Counted from the stretch's first letter, positions 1 to 8,586 are shown. The stretch is 64,000 nucleotides of DNA from Elusimicrobia bacterium GWA2_62_23 (GCA_001799635.1 MGTV01000037.1:62001-126000); one strand, 5' to 3'. Notes: generated by a model from the letters alone, not told the origin. Numbers and translations are program-made.

Positions 1-86
1 GTCCAGACCACCGCGTTATCCCACGGGATCTCCTCCGCGTTGGACGAGAACTTTATCTCCGGTATCTTCGCCGCCATCGAGTCCAT
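1..86 (-). CDS. N-terminal fragment of an unidentified protein (cut by window edge)
   Basis: An ATG at 86 is preceded by AAGGAG (93-98) at good spacing, and the frame stays open for 28 codons to the window edge. The visible start reads MDSMAAKIPEIKF and then an acidic, tryptophan-containing stretch. There is no signal peptide in what can be seen. It lies downstream of rnpB on the same strand, after a structured spacer. The family is not recognisable from this little sequence. The start call rests on the strong ribosome-binding site. Confidence 0.55.
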   Translation of the reverse strand, partial: MDSMAAKIPEIKFSSNAEEIPWDNAVVW

Positions 87-98
87 AACAAGCTCCTT

Positions 99-121
99 AA
101 ACCCTGCCGCATGGAGGGTTT
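99..121 (-). promoter_or_regulatory. 7-bp stem-loop directly upstream of the ribosome-binding site of the first gene
   Basis: AAACCCT (99-105) and AGGGTTT (115-121) form a perfect 7-bp stem with a 9-nt loop. On the minus strand it ends right before the AAGGAG of the partial gene, so folding could affect ribosome access. Function is inferred only. Confidence 0.35.
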
Positions 122-124
122 GAC

Positions 125-240
125 GCCGGGACAGGGTTAGCAAAACCCCCTCGGAAGCCCGAGCTTGCGTAGCGCGAGGGCTGAGAGCGGGAGGCGCGGC
201 CACGGTGTGGCCGACGCCGTTTTTGCGTTCCTGTCCCGGC
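125..240. other. Structured spacer between rnpB and the next gene
   Basis: GCCGGGACAGG (125-135) and CCTGTCCCGGC (230-240) are an exact 11-bp inverted repeat enclosing about 94 nt. Inside are two more hairpins: CTCGG/CCGAG (150-154/159-163) and GGCCAC/GTGGCC (198-203/207-212). On the plus strand the second is followed by five T (220-224). On the minus strand the first is followed by GGGGGTTTT and might end the rnpB transcript. It may be a terminator region or an unrecognised small RNA. Confidence 0.4.
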
Positions 241-260
241 GGCGAACCCGGAATAATTTT

Positions 261-640
261 AGACCGCGGACTGTACCCCGAATTCTGTCCGGCGCCTTGC
301 GGCGCCTGGAGGACCATTTATCTATTGCGGCCCACTCCGCGCTGTACCCCGAAGGGCCGGACGGGCGGTCCGTGGCGCGATTTTGGCCTTGCTTCAGGAG
401 GGGCTTGCCCTGCCGCGCCGGTCGCCCGGCGCGCGGTGCGCTCTTACCGCACCTTTTCACCCTTACCCTTGCGGGCGGTATGTTCTCTGTGGCGCTGTCC
501 GTCGGCGGGGGATCTGGCCCCCGCCGCCCGGCCTATGCCGCGCACATATTATGCTGCGCGGTTTGAACCGGCACCCTGCCCTTGAAGTTCGGAAGTTCCT
601 CCCCTCCCTCGCGGGAAGAGCGGCCCTCCGTCCGCGGTCT
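261..640 (-). ncRNA. rnpB: RNase P RNA, bacterial type A-like
   Basis: Catalytic RNA of ribonuclease P, which removes 5' leaders from tRNA precursors. Read on the minus strand, the universally conserved blocks appear in order: GAGGAAC-TTCCG (about 583-602), AGGGTGCCGG (568-577), ACAGAGAACATACCGCC (475-491), GGGTGAAAAGGTGCGGTAAG and following bases (about 431-463), and ACAGAATTCGG (near 278-288). The two ends pair as P1: agaccgcgga at the 5' end (631-640) with tccgcggtct at the 3' end (261-270). P4 keeps pairing through CCGAA with TTCGG, a covariant form of the common sequence. The length of about 380 nt is normal. It begins 9 bp after the stop of the zinc-ribbon gene, so it may be cotranscribed with it or have a promoter inside that gene. 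Confidence 0.93.
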
Positions 641-649
641 AAAGCTGTG

Positions 650-1393
650 TCAGCCGAATATGGTGCTCTCGAGGTAGAGCAGGCGCCGGCAATCGGCGCA
701 GACGGCGAAAGTGTCCGGCTTCTTCACGTCCATCATTTTCTGGGGCTTGAGGGTCATGTTGCAGCCCCCGCAGGAGAATTTGCCGGCGGAATCCTCGTGC
801 GCCGGGACCACCGCGAGGCCGGCCCGGCTTCCCCGGATGGCCTCGTATTTTTCCAGCAGGTCCGCGCCGATGGCGGCAGCGGCGGCGGCGCGCCCCGCCT
901 TCCCCTCTTCCAGGGCGGCGGCCAGTTTCCGGGCCTCGTCAGCGAGCGCGGCGGCCTCCGCGTTCTTGGAGACCTCTATCTTTTTGACCTCTTCCTGCAC
1001 GGCCTTATCCAGCACGGAGGCCTTGTCTATCTCCTCGAGCAGCATCAGTTCGGAGGTCTCCAGTTCGTCCTTGGCCTGCTTGTCGTGCTCTATCTCGGTC
1101 AGCAGCGCCTTGAAAGCGGCGTTGTCCTTCACCATGTTGAGCTCGCGCTGATGCTTGCGTATGCCCTCTTCGGCCTCGGCCAGCCGCAGCTCTATATCCT
1201 TCTTTTTGGACTGCAGGGCCATGAGCGCGTCCCGGGCCTCGCTCATGGAGCGCTTCTTGGCTTCGAAAGCGGCCTCCAGGGCCTTGAGTTTGGCGGGGAT
1301 GGCGGCCGCGGCGGCCGCCAGGGCGTCTATGGCCGTATCTTTGCGCTGCAGTTCTATCAAAGCTTTCGCGTCGGGCGTGTGCAATATTTCCAT
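650..1393 (-). CDS. Coiled-coil protein with C4 zinc ribbon (DUF164/CdsZ-like)
   Basis: The 247-residue protein is a long, charged, Ala/Glu/Lys-rich coiled coil (about residues 15-175) followed by a C-terminal zinc ribbon with CGGC and CADC pairs near residues 208 and 232. This is the architecture of the C4-type zinc-ribbon family (PF02591; CdsZ, and FlgZ of Helicobacter). Members bind partner proteins or nucleic acid rather than catalyse a reaction, and the precise role here is unknown. A GGGGGAAC ribosome-binding site lies before the ATG. It is the last protein gene of the minus-strand operon, with rnpB 9 bp downstream. Association of this family with rnpB is, as I recall, also seen in actinobacteria. 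Confidence 0.8.
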   Translation of the reverse strand: MEILHTPDAKALIELQRKDTAIDALAAAAAAIPAKLKALEAAFEAKKRSMSEARDALMALQSKKKDIELRLAEAEEGIRKHQRELNMVKDNAAFKALLTEIEHDKQAKDELETSELMLLEEIDKASVLDKAVQEEVKKIEVSKNAEAAALADEARKLAAALEEGKAGRAAAAAAIGADLLEKYEAIRGSRAGLAVVPAHEDSAGKFSCGGCNMTLKPQKMMDVKKPDTFAVCADCRRLLYLESTIFG

Positions 1394-1410
1394 GGTTCCC
1401 CCGGGCCCCC

Positions 1411-2271
1411 TCAGGCCCCTTTCACGTTCTGCAGGATGGCCATCGCGGCCCGGCTGCGGTTAAGCGTATAGAGATGCAGCCCGGGCGCGCCGCCCTTGAG
1501 CAGGTCCAGCGCCTGGCGGGAGGCGTAATCCACGCTGAACTTGAACAGCCCGTCCTTATCGCCTTCCCAGCGTTCGATGCCCCGGCGCAGCTCGTCGGGT
1601 ATGCCCACCTGCATCATCTTGGTGAAGTTCTGCATCTGCTTGTAGCCGGTCAGCGGCATCAGGCCGGGCAGTACCGGCACGTTTATTCCGGCGGCGGCTA
1701 TCTTCTCCAGGAACCGGAAGTAATGCGCATTGTCGAAGAAAAGCTGGGTGATCAGGTATTCCGCGCCGGCGTCCACCTTCTCCCTGAGCCGGGCGATGTC
1801 CGCCTCCAGGGTCCCGGCCTCGGGGTGCTTTTCCGGATAGCAGGCCCCGCCCAGGGAAAAGCCGCCGGCCCGCTTCAGGTCGGTGATGAGCTGGGCCGCG
1901 TGGCTGTAATCGCTGCGGCGCGCCCCTGCGTCCACGTTATGCGGGTCGCCGCGCAGGGCCAGGATATTGGTGATATCCATCTTCTTCAGTCCGTCGCAGA
2001 TCTCGGAGATCTCCTGCTTTGTGTGGGCCAGGCAGGTCAGGTGCGCCACTATCTCGAGGCCGAACTGGGCCTTCAGCACGCCGCAGAGCGCCACCGTGCG
2101 GTAGGGCGTGACGCCGCTGGAGGAATTGGTAACCGAGACGAAATCCGGCGAGAGGGCCTTCAGCTCCAGGGCCGTATTGAAAAGTTTGGCCGTATCCTCG
2201 GCCGTCTTGGGCGGATAGAACTCGAAAGAGTAGACCTTGCCGCCGGTCTTCAGGCGTTCGGGCAGCCTCAT
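1411..2271 (-). CDS. metF: Methylenetetrahydrofolate reductase
   Basis: Cytosolic flavoprotein (286 aa, normal length) that reduces 5,10-methylene-THF to 5-methyl-THF for methionine synthesis or C1 metabolism. The N-terminal FEFYPPK motif carries the catalytic Glu. VSVTNSSSG, HLTCLAHT, LALRGDP and QLFFDNAHYFRF are family blocks lining the TIM-barrel FAD and folate sites. The ATG overlaps the stop of lepB by one base (TAATG), showing translational coupling. No SAM-regulatory domain is present, as usual for bacteria. No S-box or similar riboswitch is seen, and the gene sits inside a long operon. Confidence 0.95.
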   Translation of the reverse strand: MRLPERLKTGGKVYSFEFYPPKTAEDTAKLFNTALELKALSPDFVSVTNSSSGVTPYRTVALCGVLKAQFGLEIVAHLTCLAHTKQEISEICDGLKKMDITNILALRGDPHNVDAGARRSDYSHAAQLITDLKRAGGFSLGGACYPEKHPEAGTLEADIARLREKVDAGAEYLITQLFFDNAHYFRFLEKIAAAGINVPVLPGLMPLTGYKQMQNFTKMMQVGIPDELRRGIERWEGDKDGLFKFSVDYASRQALDLLKGGAPGLHLYTLNRSRAAMAILQNVKGA

Positions 2272-3269
2272 TACTCGGGGAACCCCACGCGCGAAGGCGG
2301 CCAGTAGGTGAACCAGGCCGTGCCTTTTATATTGGCTTCCGGCACCGGGCCCCAGTAGCGGGAATCGCAGGAGCGGTCGCGGTTGTCGCCCATCACCAGG
2401 TAGCTGCCCTCGGGCACCGTCACCGGGCCGAAATTATCGCGGATGTATTCCGAGAACATCTTGCCGAGCATCCGGTTCTGCCAGAAAGCCTGGTAATCGG
2501 CCGGCGCCAGCCGGCCGGTGCCGGCCGGGTAGCGGCCCGGGTCCAGGTACTGGGCGTAAGGCTCGTCCTTGACCGGCTCGTTGTTGACGAAAACCTTTCC
2601 GCCGCGCACCTCGAACTTATCGCCGGGCATGCCGATCACGCGCTTGATGAAATCCTTGCCGTACTGGCTGCCGCCGCACTGGAACTCGCGAGGATCTTCC
2701 GAAGGGAAACGGAACACCACGATGTCCCCGCGCTTCACCTTGCGGAACTTCAGGAACTTCTTCTGCGTGTAAGGCACGCGGAAGCCGTAAATGAACTTGT
2801 TCACGAACAGGTGGTCGCCTATCAGGAAAGTGCGCTCCATGGAACCGGAGGGGATCTTGAAGGCCTGGATGAACAGGTACATCACCACGGAGGCCAGCAG
2901 CACCGCCGAGAAGACGGTCTCGGACCATTCCATGTCCTTCTTGATCTCCTGGTTCTGGCCGTCCTTGATCACGGCCTTGCCGGCGCGGCCGCGCCAGTAC
3001 GCGTAGGCGGCGCCGCCCAGGCCGGCCAGCAGCCCATAGGCCAGCTGGCGCCAGCTGAAGAGCATGGTGGTCACCACGTCCCCGCGGCGGTTGTCCAGGC
3101 TCACCGAGAGCAGCAGCATCCCTATGAAGGCGACCAGCCCGGCGAACAGGGCGTGCCAGCCGCGGGTGAACTTGGTGTCGGCCTTGAACCTGCCCTTCTC
3201 GCTGAAATGATGCGAGAAGAACAAATGCACGCCCATCAGGATGCCTACCCAGAAAAGTTTTTCTTCCAT
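2271..3269 (-). CDS. lepB: Signal peptidase I
   Basis: Membrane serine protease (S26, 332 aa) that removes signal peptides from exported proteins. Two hydrophobic segments lie in the first about 85 residues and a third near residues 120-135, just before the catalytic box. PSGSMERTF holds the nucleophile Ser, and KDFIKRVIG holds the catalytic Lys. GDNRDRSCDSRYWG is box E. The N-terminal extension of about 110 residues is longer than in typical Gram-positive SipS enzymes. A GAGGAG ribosome-binding site precedes the ATG, which lies 13 bp after lepA. Many secreted proteins in this window are its likely substrates. Confidence 0.95.
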   Translation of the reverse strand: MEEKLFWVGILMGVHLFFSHHFSEKGRFKADTKFTRGWHALFAGLVAFIGMLLLSVSLDNRRGDVVTTMLFSWRQLAYGLLAGLGGAAYAYWRGRAGKAVIKDGQNQEIKKDMEWSETVFSAVLLASVVMYLFIQAFKIPSGSMERTFLIGDHLFVNKFIYGFRVPYTQKKFLKFRKVKRGDIVVFRFPSEDPREFQCGGSQYGKDFIKRVIGMPGDKFEVRGGKVFVNNEPVKDEPYAQYLDPGRYPAGTGRLAPADYQAFWQNRMLGKMFSEYIRDNFGPVTVPEGSYLVMGDNRDRSCDSRYWGPVPEANIKGTAWFTYWPPSRVGFPE

Positions 3270-3282
3270 TGTTGCGGCTCCT

Positions 3283-5091
3283 CTATTTGTCCTGGCTGAT
3301 CTTTAAAAGCGACATGAAGGCTTCCTGCGGGATCTCCACGGAGCCCATCAGCTTCATCTTGCGCTTGCCTTCCTTCTGCGCTTCCAGCAGCTTGCGCTTG
3401 CGCGTGATGTCGCCGCCGTAGCACTTGGCCAGCACGTCCTTGCGCTGCGCGCCTATGGTCTCGCGCGCTATGATCTTGCCGTTCACCTGCGCCTGCACGG
3501 CGATCTCGAACATGTGGCGCGGGATGAGTTCCTTGAGCTTCTCGCAGAGCACCCTGGAATTGGCGAGCGCCTTGGTCTTGTGCGTGATGAAGGAGAGCGC
3601 GTCCACGGCCTCGGAATGCAGCAGGATCTCTATCTTCACCATGTCCGAGGAGCGGTACTCGTACGGCTCGTAGTCGAAAGAGGCGTAGCCGCGCGAAACG
3701 GACTTCAGCTTGTCGTAGAAGTCCAGGATGATCTCGGAGAGCGGCAGCAGGTATTCCACTATCACGCGCGTGGTGGAGATGTACTCGATCTTGCGGTGTT
3801 CGCCGCGCTTTTCCTTGAGGAGGTTCATGATGCCCTCCATGTAGGTCAGCGGCGCGATGATATTGGCGTGCACGTACGGCTCCTGGATGTCTATCACGTC
3901 GCCGTAATGCGGGAAGTCGGCCGGGTTGGTCACTTCCGTGTATTTGCCCTTGATGCCCTGCTTGTCCTTGGCCTGCACCCTGTAGATGACGTTGGGGTTG
4001 GTGGCGATGAGCGGGATGTCGAACTCGCGCTCGATGCGCTCCCTTATGATGTCGAGGTGCAGCAGGCCCATGAAGCCCAGGCGGAAGCCGAAGCCGAGGG
4101 CCTTGGAGGTCTCGCCCACGAAGTTGAAAGAGGAGTCCGTCAGGTTGATCTTCTCGAGGGCCGTTTTGAGGCCGGTATAATCGGTGGTGTTGACCGGGTA
4201 GAAGCCCGCGAACACCACCGGGTTCACGTCCTTGTAGCCGGGCAGCGGGGAATCTATCTTCTTCTCCTTGTCGGAGATGGTGTCGCCCATCTTGATCTCG
4301 TGGATGTCCCTGATGCCCGCCACGATGTAGCCGACCTCGCCGGTCTTTATGCTGTCGGATTTCTGCAGCTTGGGATTGAGGTAGCCCACCTCTTCCACTT
4401 TGTAATTGTTGCCGCTGGACCAGAAGGTGATGTGGCGGCCGGGCTTCAGCTCGCCGTCCACCACGCGGGTGTAGATGATGACGCCCTTGTAAACGTCGTA
4501 GAAAGAGTCGAAGACCAGCGCCTTGAGCGGCTTGTCGGGAGAGCCGGCCGGCGGCGGGATCTCCTTTATGACGCGTTCGAGCACTTCGCGGGCCCCGCGG
4601 CCGTCCTTGGCGCTGATGCGGGAGGCGTCCACGGGGTTGTGCAGCACTTCCCAGATCTGCTCCTCGGTGGCGTCGGGGTTGGCGTGTTCGAGGTCTATCT
4701 TATTGATAACGGGGATGATCTTGAGGCCCAGGGTCTGGGCCAGGTGAGCGTGCGCGAGCGTCTGGGCCTCCACGCCCTGGGACGCGTCCACCAGCAGGAT
4801 GGCGCCCTCGCAGGCGGCCATGGCGCGGCTCACCTCGTAGGAGAAGTCCACGTGGCCGGGGGTGTCGATGAGGTTCAGGATATATTCCTCGCCCGAGTCC
4901 GACTTGTAGAGCATGCGCACGGCCTTGGCCTTGATGGTAATGCCGCGCTCGCGCTCCAGCTCCATGCCGTCGAGGAACTGCTCGTGCATCTGCCGGTCCG
5001 GGACCGTGTTGGTGATGTTGATAAAGCGGTCGGCCAGCGTGGATTTGCCGTGGTCGATATGCGCGATGATGCAGAAATTACGTATCTTCAT
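3283..5091 (-). CDS. lepA: Elongation factor 4 (LepA) GTPase
   Basis: Ribosome-associated translational GTPase (602 aa, standard length). G1 is AHIDHGKST, G2 RGITIK, G3 DTPGHVDF and G4 NKID. They are followed by EF-G-like domains II, III and V and the LepA-specific C-terminal domain, including the basic KRKRK-type tail. The protein begins at MKIRNFCIIAHIDHGK, the compact N-terminus typical of the family. It lies immediately before lepB, the classical lepA-lepB arrangement also known from enterobacteria. Confidence 0.97.
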   Translation of the reverse strand: MKIRNFCIIAHIDHGKSTLADRFINITNTVPDRQMHEQFLDGMELERERGITIKAKAVRMLYKSDSGEEYILNLIDTPGHVDFSYEVSRAMAACEGAILLVDASQGVEAQTLAHAHLAQTLGLKIIPVINKIDLEHANPDATEEQIWEVLHNPVDASRISAKDGRGAREVLERVIKEIPPPAGSPDKPLKALVFDSFYDVYKGVIIYTRVVDGELKPGRHITFWSSGNNYKVEEVGYLNPKLQKSDSIKTGEVGYIVAGIRDIHEIKMGDTISDKEKKIDSPLPGYKDVNPVVFAGFYPVNTTDYTGLKTALEKINLTDSSFNFVGETSKALGFGFRLGFMGLLHLDIIRERIEREFDIPLIATNPNVIYRVQAKDKQGIKGKYTEVTNPADFPHYGDVIDIQEPYVHANIIAPLTYMEGIMNLLKEKRGEHRKIEYISTTRVIVEYLLPLSEIILDFYDKLKSVSRGYASFDYEPYEYRSSDMVKIEILLHSEAVDALSFITHKTKALANSRVLCEKLKELIPRHMFEIAVQAQVNGKIIARETIGAQRKDVLAKCYGGDITRKRKLLEAQKEGKRKMKLMGSVEIPQEAFMSLLKISQDK

Positions 5092-5099
5092 GGTGTTTT

Positions 5100-5127
5100 G
5101 GGGACGTTGTTGACTATTTGACTATTT
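5100..5127. repeat. Half copy of the GGGGACGTT repeat family
   Basis: GGGGACGTT (5100-5108) is followed by TGACTATT repeated twice in tandem (5111-5126). The organisation matches one arm of the palindromes at 11479 and 49142: the same 9-base end or a one-base variant, then a short AT-rich direct repeat. No opposite arm is present here. The ptsI stop codon lies inside the repeat, and the element separates ptsI from lepA. Confidence 0.6.
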
Positions 5128-6849
5128 CACTTCCTCCTCCACCAGCCGGCGGATCTCGTCGGAAGTCGGGAGGCCGAGGGCCCGCTGGGAGAGAGCGGAG
5201 AATTTCTCGAAGTTCATGGAGCGCACCGAGGATTTGGCGCGCAGGTACATCTTGGCGGGGACGCTGAGGATGTCCACGCCCAGGCCCACCAGCAGCGGGA
5301 TGGCGTACGGGTCGCTGGCCATCTCGCCGCAGACGGAGACCGGCTTGCCCTTCTTATGGGCGGTCTGCACCACCAGGTTGATGAGGCGCAGCACCGCGGG
5401 GTGGAAGGGCTCGTACAGTTCCGACACATACTGGTTGATGCGGTCCACCGCCAGGGTGTACTGCACCAGGTCGTTGGTGCCTATGGAAACGAAGTCGATC
5501 TCGCCCAGCAGCGAGTCCAGGATGATGGCCGCGGCCGGGATCTCTACCATCACGCCGAACTCCGGGTCCTTCTTCACCGCGAAGCCCTCTTCCGCCAGCT
5601 CGGTCTTCACGTCGGCGGCTATCTTCTTCACGGTCAGCAGCTCGTCCACCGAGGAGAGCATGGGGATCATGATCTTGATGTTGCCCTCGGTATTGGCCTT
5701 GTAGATGGCGCGCAGCTGGGTCTTGAGCAGCTCGGGGTATTTTATGAAGAGCCGGATGCCGCGGAAGCCCATGAACGGGTTGCGCTCGTCCTTGAGGCCC
5801 TTGATGCCGAGCTCGGTGGCGCGGTCGCCGCCGATGTCGGCGGTGCGGATGGTCAGCGGGGTGTGCGGGGAGGCCTTCACCACCGCGGAGTAGGCCTTCA
5901 GCTGCTCTTCCTCGGACGGCACGGAGTCGCGGTTCATGTAGAGGAACTCGGTGCGGTACAGGCCCACGCCCTCGGCCTTCACGGCCGTCAGCTCGGGCGC
6001 GTCGGAGGCGGAGTCCAGGTTGCACATCAGGCTGATCTTGTGGCCGTCGCGCGTGGTGGCCGGCAGGCCCTTCAGGCGGTGGAAGAAATGCTCCTGCTTC
6101 TGCAGCTCTTCCTTGCGCGCTTTGTATTTCTCGATGATCTCCGGCGAGGGCGAGATGATGACCATGCCCTGCTCGCCGTCAACGATGAGCGTGTCGCCGC
6201 TCTGGATCTGCCGGCTGATGTCGGACAGGCCCACCACGGCGGGAATGCCCATGCTCTGGGCGAAGATGGCGGTATGGCTGGACTTGGAACCGAGGTCCAT
6301 GCAGAAGCCCAGCACCTTGTTGCTCTCGCGGATGTGCAGCGTATCGGACGGGTACAGGTTGTGCGCGACGATGATCACCGGCTCCTTGAGGTCCTTCAGG
6401 GAGGTCTTCTCGGAGTTCACCAGGTTGGAGATGATCTTTTTACCCACGTCGAAGATGTCGTGCTTGCGCTCGTGGAAGAACTCGTCGTCGATCTTTTCGA
6501 ACTGCTCCTCGGCCTTGTCCAGGATCTCGGACAGGGCGAATTCGGCGTTCATGCCCTTGGCGACGATCAGCTTGGGCACGTCCTTGGTGATCATCGGGTC
6601 CTGCAGGATGAGGTGGTGCGCGTCTATGAGTTTGGCGTGGTTCTTGCCCAGGACGTTGAGGATCTTGGCGCGGATGGCGTCCAGGTCCTCGCGCGTCTTG
6701 TCGAGCGCGTCCTTGAAGCGCTTGACCTCGGCTTTTATCTTCTCGGGCTCTATCTCCTTCTGCTCAATGAGGATGTTCTCCTCCTTGACGATATGAGCCT
6801 TGCCGATGGCGATGCCGAGGCTGGCAGCTACGCCTTTTTTTATAAGCAT
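5122..6849 (-). CDS. ptsI: PTS enzyme I (phosphoenolpyruvate-protein phosphotransferase)
   Basis: First PTS enzyme (575 aa, normal size). It takes phosphate from PEP on a histidine and passes it to HPr. The N-terminal swivel domain holds the active-site GSKSSHTAIFA (His near residue 190). The C-terminal PEP-binding barrel shows TADIGGD, GFRGIR, SIGTNDLVQYTLAVDR and VCGEMASDP, which contains the conserved Cys. A CGGAG ribosome-binding site lies before the ATG, 22 bp after ptsH. The natural partner is the adjacent HPr. The last codons run into a partial GGGGACGTT repeat. Confidence 0.97.
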   Translation of the reverse strand: MLIKKGVAASLGIAIGKAHIVKEENILIEQKEIEPEKIKAEVKRFKDALDKTREDLDAIRAKILNVLGKNHAKLIDAHHLILQDPMITKDVPKLIVAKGMNAEFALSEILDKAEEQFEKIDDEFFHERKHDIFDVGKKIISNLVNSEKTSLKDLKEPVIIVAHNLYPSDTLHIRESNKVLGFCMDLGSKSSHTAIFAQSMGIPAVVGLSDISRQIQSGDTLIVDGEQGMVIISPSPEIIEKYKARKEELQKQEHFFHRLKGLPATTRDGHKISLMCNLDSASDAPELTAVKAEGVGLYRTEFLYMNRDSVPSEEEQLKAYSAVVKASPHTPLTIRTADIGGDRATELGIKGLKDERNPFMGFRGIRLFIKYPELLKTQLRAIYKANTEGNIKIMIPMLSSVDELLTVKKIAADVKTELAEEGFAVKKDPEFGVMVEIPAAAIILDSLLGEIDFVSIGTNDLVQYTLAVDRINQYVSELYEPFHPAVLRLINLVVQTAHKKGKPVSVCGEMASDPYAIPLLVGLGVDILSVPAKMYLRAKSSVRSMNFEKFSALSQRALGLPTSDEIRRLVEEEVK

Positions 6850-6871
6850 GATCCGCTCCGGGTAGAATTCA

Positions 6872-7138
6872 TTATTCCTCGTCGAACTTTCTCGCGAACA
6901 GTTCCTCGATGGCCTTCACGGCCTCGGCCTCGTCCTTGCCCTTGGCCGTCACCTCTATAACGCTGCCCTTGCCGGCCGCCAGCGTCATGATGCCCATGAT
7001 GCTCTTGGCGTTCACTTCCATGCCGTCCTTGACGAGCTTGATGTCGCAGACGAACCTGGACGCGGTATTGGCGACCATGCCCGCGGGCCGGGCGTGGATG
7101 CCGAGTTCGTTGATGATGGTTATCTCTCGTTTGATCAT
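6872..7138 (-). CDS. ptsH: Phosphocarrier protein HPr
   Basis: Small PTS phosphocarrier of 88 aa. The start at 7138 gives the canonical N-terminus MIKREITIINELGIHARPAG, with His15 as phosphate acceptor. Ser46, in NAKSIMGIM, is the HPr-kinase target, so both the catalytic and regulatory phosphorylation sites are intact. The start overlaps the EIID stop as ATGA. A longer in-frame start at 7309 would add 57 low-complexity residues read through the EIID gene and is rejected. The presence of hprK in the same operon fits Ser46 regulation. Confidence 0.96.
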   Translation of the reverse strand: MIKREITIINELGIHARPAGMVANTASRFVCDIKLVKDGMEVNAKSIMGIMTLAAGKGSVIEVTAKGKDEAEAVKAIEELFARKFDEE

Positions 7139-7965
7139 AGGTATAGTTCGAAAGGCTGCAGACCGAGCAGGCTGAAGAGCAGCACCGAAGCCGCCAGTAT
7201 CAGTCCCGCGGAAAAGAAAACGGAGCGGCCCAGGGCGCGCATCACCCGGTGCAGGGCCAGCACGGCCAGGGGCAGGCCCAGCTTGAGCAGCAGGTCCGCC
7301 GGGCGGCACGAGCCGCAGTTAAAGCCGGCCAGCAGGCCGAAAGCGAGCAGGGCGATGGCCAGCGACATGGCGAACCCCGCCGCCGAGAGCAGCCGGATGA
7401 GCCGGGGCCAGTTGGCCGCGTCCAGCGCGCAGTTGGCCGAGCCGCCGCAGGCGTAGCCGGCCTTGAGGCCTTTCCACCTGATATAGACCGAGAAGACCGA
7501 ATAGGCCGCGATCCCGGCCAGGGGGCCGGCCAGCAGCACGCCGAAGGAAACGGCGCCGTCCATCCCGGTGAACAGCCAGCCGTAAAAACCGCAGGCGGAC
7601 CAGACCAGCAGGCAGATCTGTACGGTCATGGGTTTGAGCCGCCCCCAGAAAATGCGGTCGCCGATGGAGGCGAAGCTGGAGGCCAGCGCCTGCTTCACGC
7701 CGGGCATATGCTTGAGCTGGTCTTCCCCGGCTTCCGCGGCCCGCTCCTCCATCCGCGCTATGTTGCCGATGACGAAAGAGGCCATATAGGGCTGGGTGTT
7801 GAAGATCTGCAGGTGGCGCAGGAGCGCGGCCTTCAGCTTTTCCCGGTCGGGCCAGGCCTTCTCCAGCGCGGGCTGCAGGGCAAAGGCGAAGCCCAGGCTC
7901 TGGAACCTTTCGTAGTTCCAGCCCGCTTGGATGAAGAACGACCGCAGGAACATCTTGAACAGCAT
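7135..7965 (-). CDS. PTS mannose-family EIID membrane component
   Basis: Membrane subunit (276 aa) of a mannose/sorbose-family PTS permease (PF03613), acting with EIIC to move sugar across the inner membrane. The N-terminal FFIQAGWNYERFQSLGFAF and the PYMASFVIGNIARMEE block are typical. A helical region ending in ASIGDRIFWGRLKP follows, then hydrophobic segments through the C-terminus. It lies six bases after EIIC and overlaps ptsH. The sugar cannot be predicted from sequence. Confidence 0.9.
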   Translation of the reverse strand: MLFKMFLRSFFIQAGWNYERFQSLGFAFALQPALEKAWPDREKLKAALLRHLQIFNTQPYMASFVIGNIARMEERAAEAGEDQLKHMPGVKQALASSFASIGDRIFWGRLKPMTVQICLLVWSACGFYGWLFTGMDGAVSFGVLLAGPLAGIAAYSVFSVYIRWKGLKAGYACGGSANCALDAANWPRLIRLLSAAGFAMSLAIALLAFGLLAGFNCGSCRPADLLLKLGLPLAVLALHRVMRALGRSVFFSAGLILAASVLLFSLLGLQPFELYL

Positions 7966-7971
7966 TCGACC

Positions 7972-8586
7972 CTATCCTTTCTTGTAGATCTGAGTCCTGA
8001 ACCTGAAATACAGCCCGCTCAGGCCCAGCCAGGGCATGAGCGAGTAGGCGAAATCGGTGCCGGGATACAGCCTGGCCACGCCGGGCAGCAGGTTGACCAG
8101 CGCGGCGGCGCCGGCGACGGCCAGTACGTAGCCGCCCAGCGCCAGGTTCTCCACCAGCATGGCCCGGGCCAGCCAGCGGCGCAGCCGGAAATCCCCGGCG
8201 GAAACCTGCGCGTCTATGAACGCGTTCAGGCCGGACCGGGACGCCCGCAGGCGGTACTCCAGCGGCGCGTAGCCGACGCCGGCCGCCACGCCCGCGAAGA
8301 AAGCCAGCGAAGGCGCGAGGCCGCCGGCCGAATGGGCCAGCACCCCCGCCGCCGCCGCGGCGCAGCCGTTGGGCGGCACCACGCCTCCTACCGGGATGAA
8401 ATCTATGTAGAGCAGCTCCAGCAGGATGCCTATCTTGGCCCCTTCGAGCGGGCAGCCGTTGAGCCAGCCGAGCAGCGGGCCCACCAGTGCCGGGCGGGAC
8501 AGGAGGAACTGCCCGGCCTGCACCGCGTCCAGGCCCAGCAGGCCGGCGAGCGCCGCGGAGACCGCGGCCTTGAGGACGGCTGTCAT
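7972..8586 (-). CDS. PTS mannose-family EIIC membrane component (short)
   Basis: Sugar channel subunit of the same permease (PF03609-like). The start at 8586 overlaps the upstream stop (ATGA) and gives 204 aa beginning MTAVLKAAVSAALAGLLG. The family block LLELLYIDFIPVGGVVPPNG is present near residues 57-76, followed by several hydrophobic helices. EIIC proteins are usually about 250 aa, so this one is short, mainly in its C-terminal half. An in-frame start at 8727 would lie inside the GH57 gene and adds Arg/Pro-rich residues of no recognisable kind. Confidence 0.8.
   Translation of the reverse strand: MTAVLKAAVSAALAGLLGLDAVQAGQFLLSRPALVGPLLGWLNGCPLEGAKIGILLELLYIDFIPVGGVVPPNGCAAAAAGVLAHSAGGLAPSLAFFAGVAAGVGYAPLEYRLRASRSGLNAFIDAQVSAGDFRLRRWLARAMLVENLALGGYVLAVAGAAALVNLLPGVARLYPGTDFAYSLMPWLGLSGLYFRFRTQIYKKG

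Noticed and set aside
137-585. Several short frames at the rnpB locus
   Set aside because: They fall within or beside RNase P RNA and show no protein features.
3514-5121. 535-codon plus-strand frame over lepA
   Set aside because: Antisense shadow; LepA on the minus strand has all GTPase motifs.
7139-7309. N-terminal extension of HPr
   Set aside because: The added 57 residues are read through the EIID gene in another frame; the canonical HPr start is at 7138.
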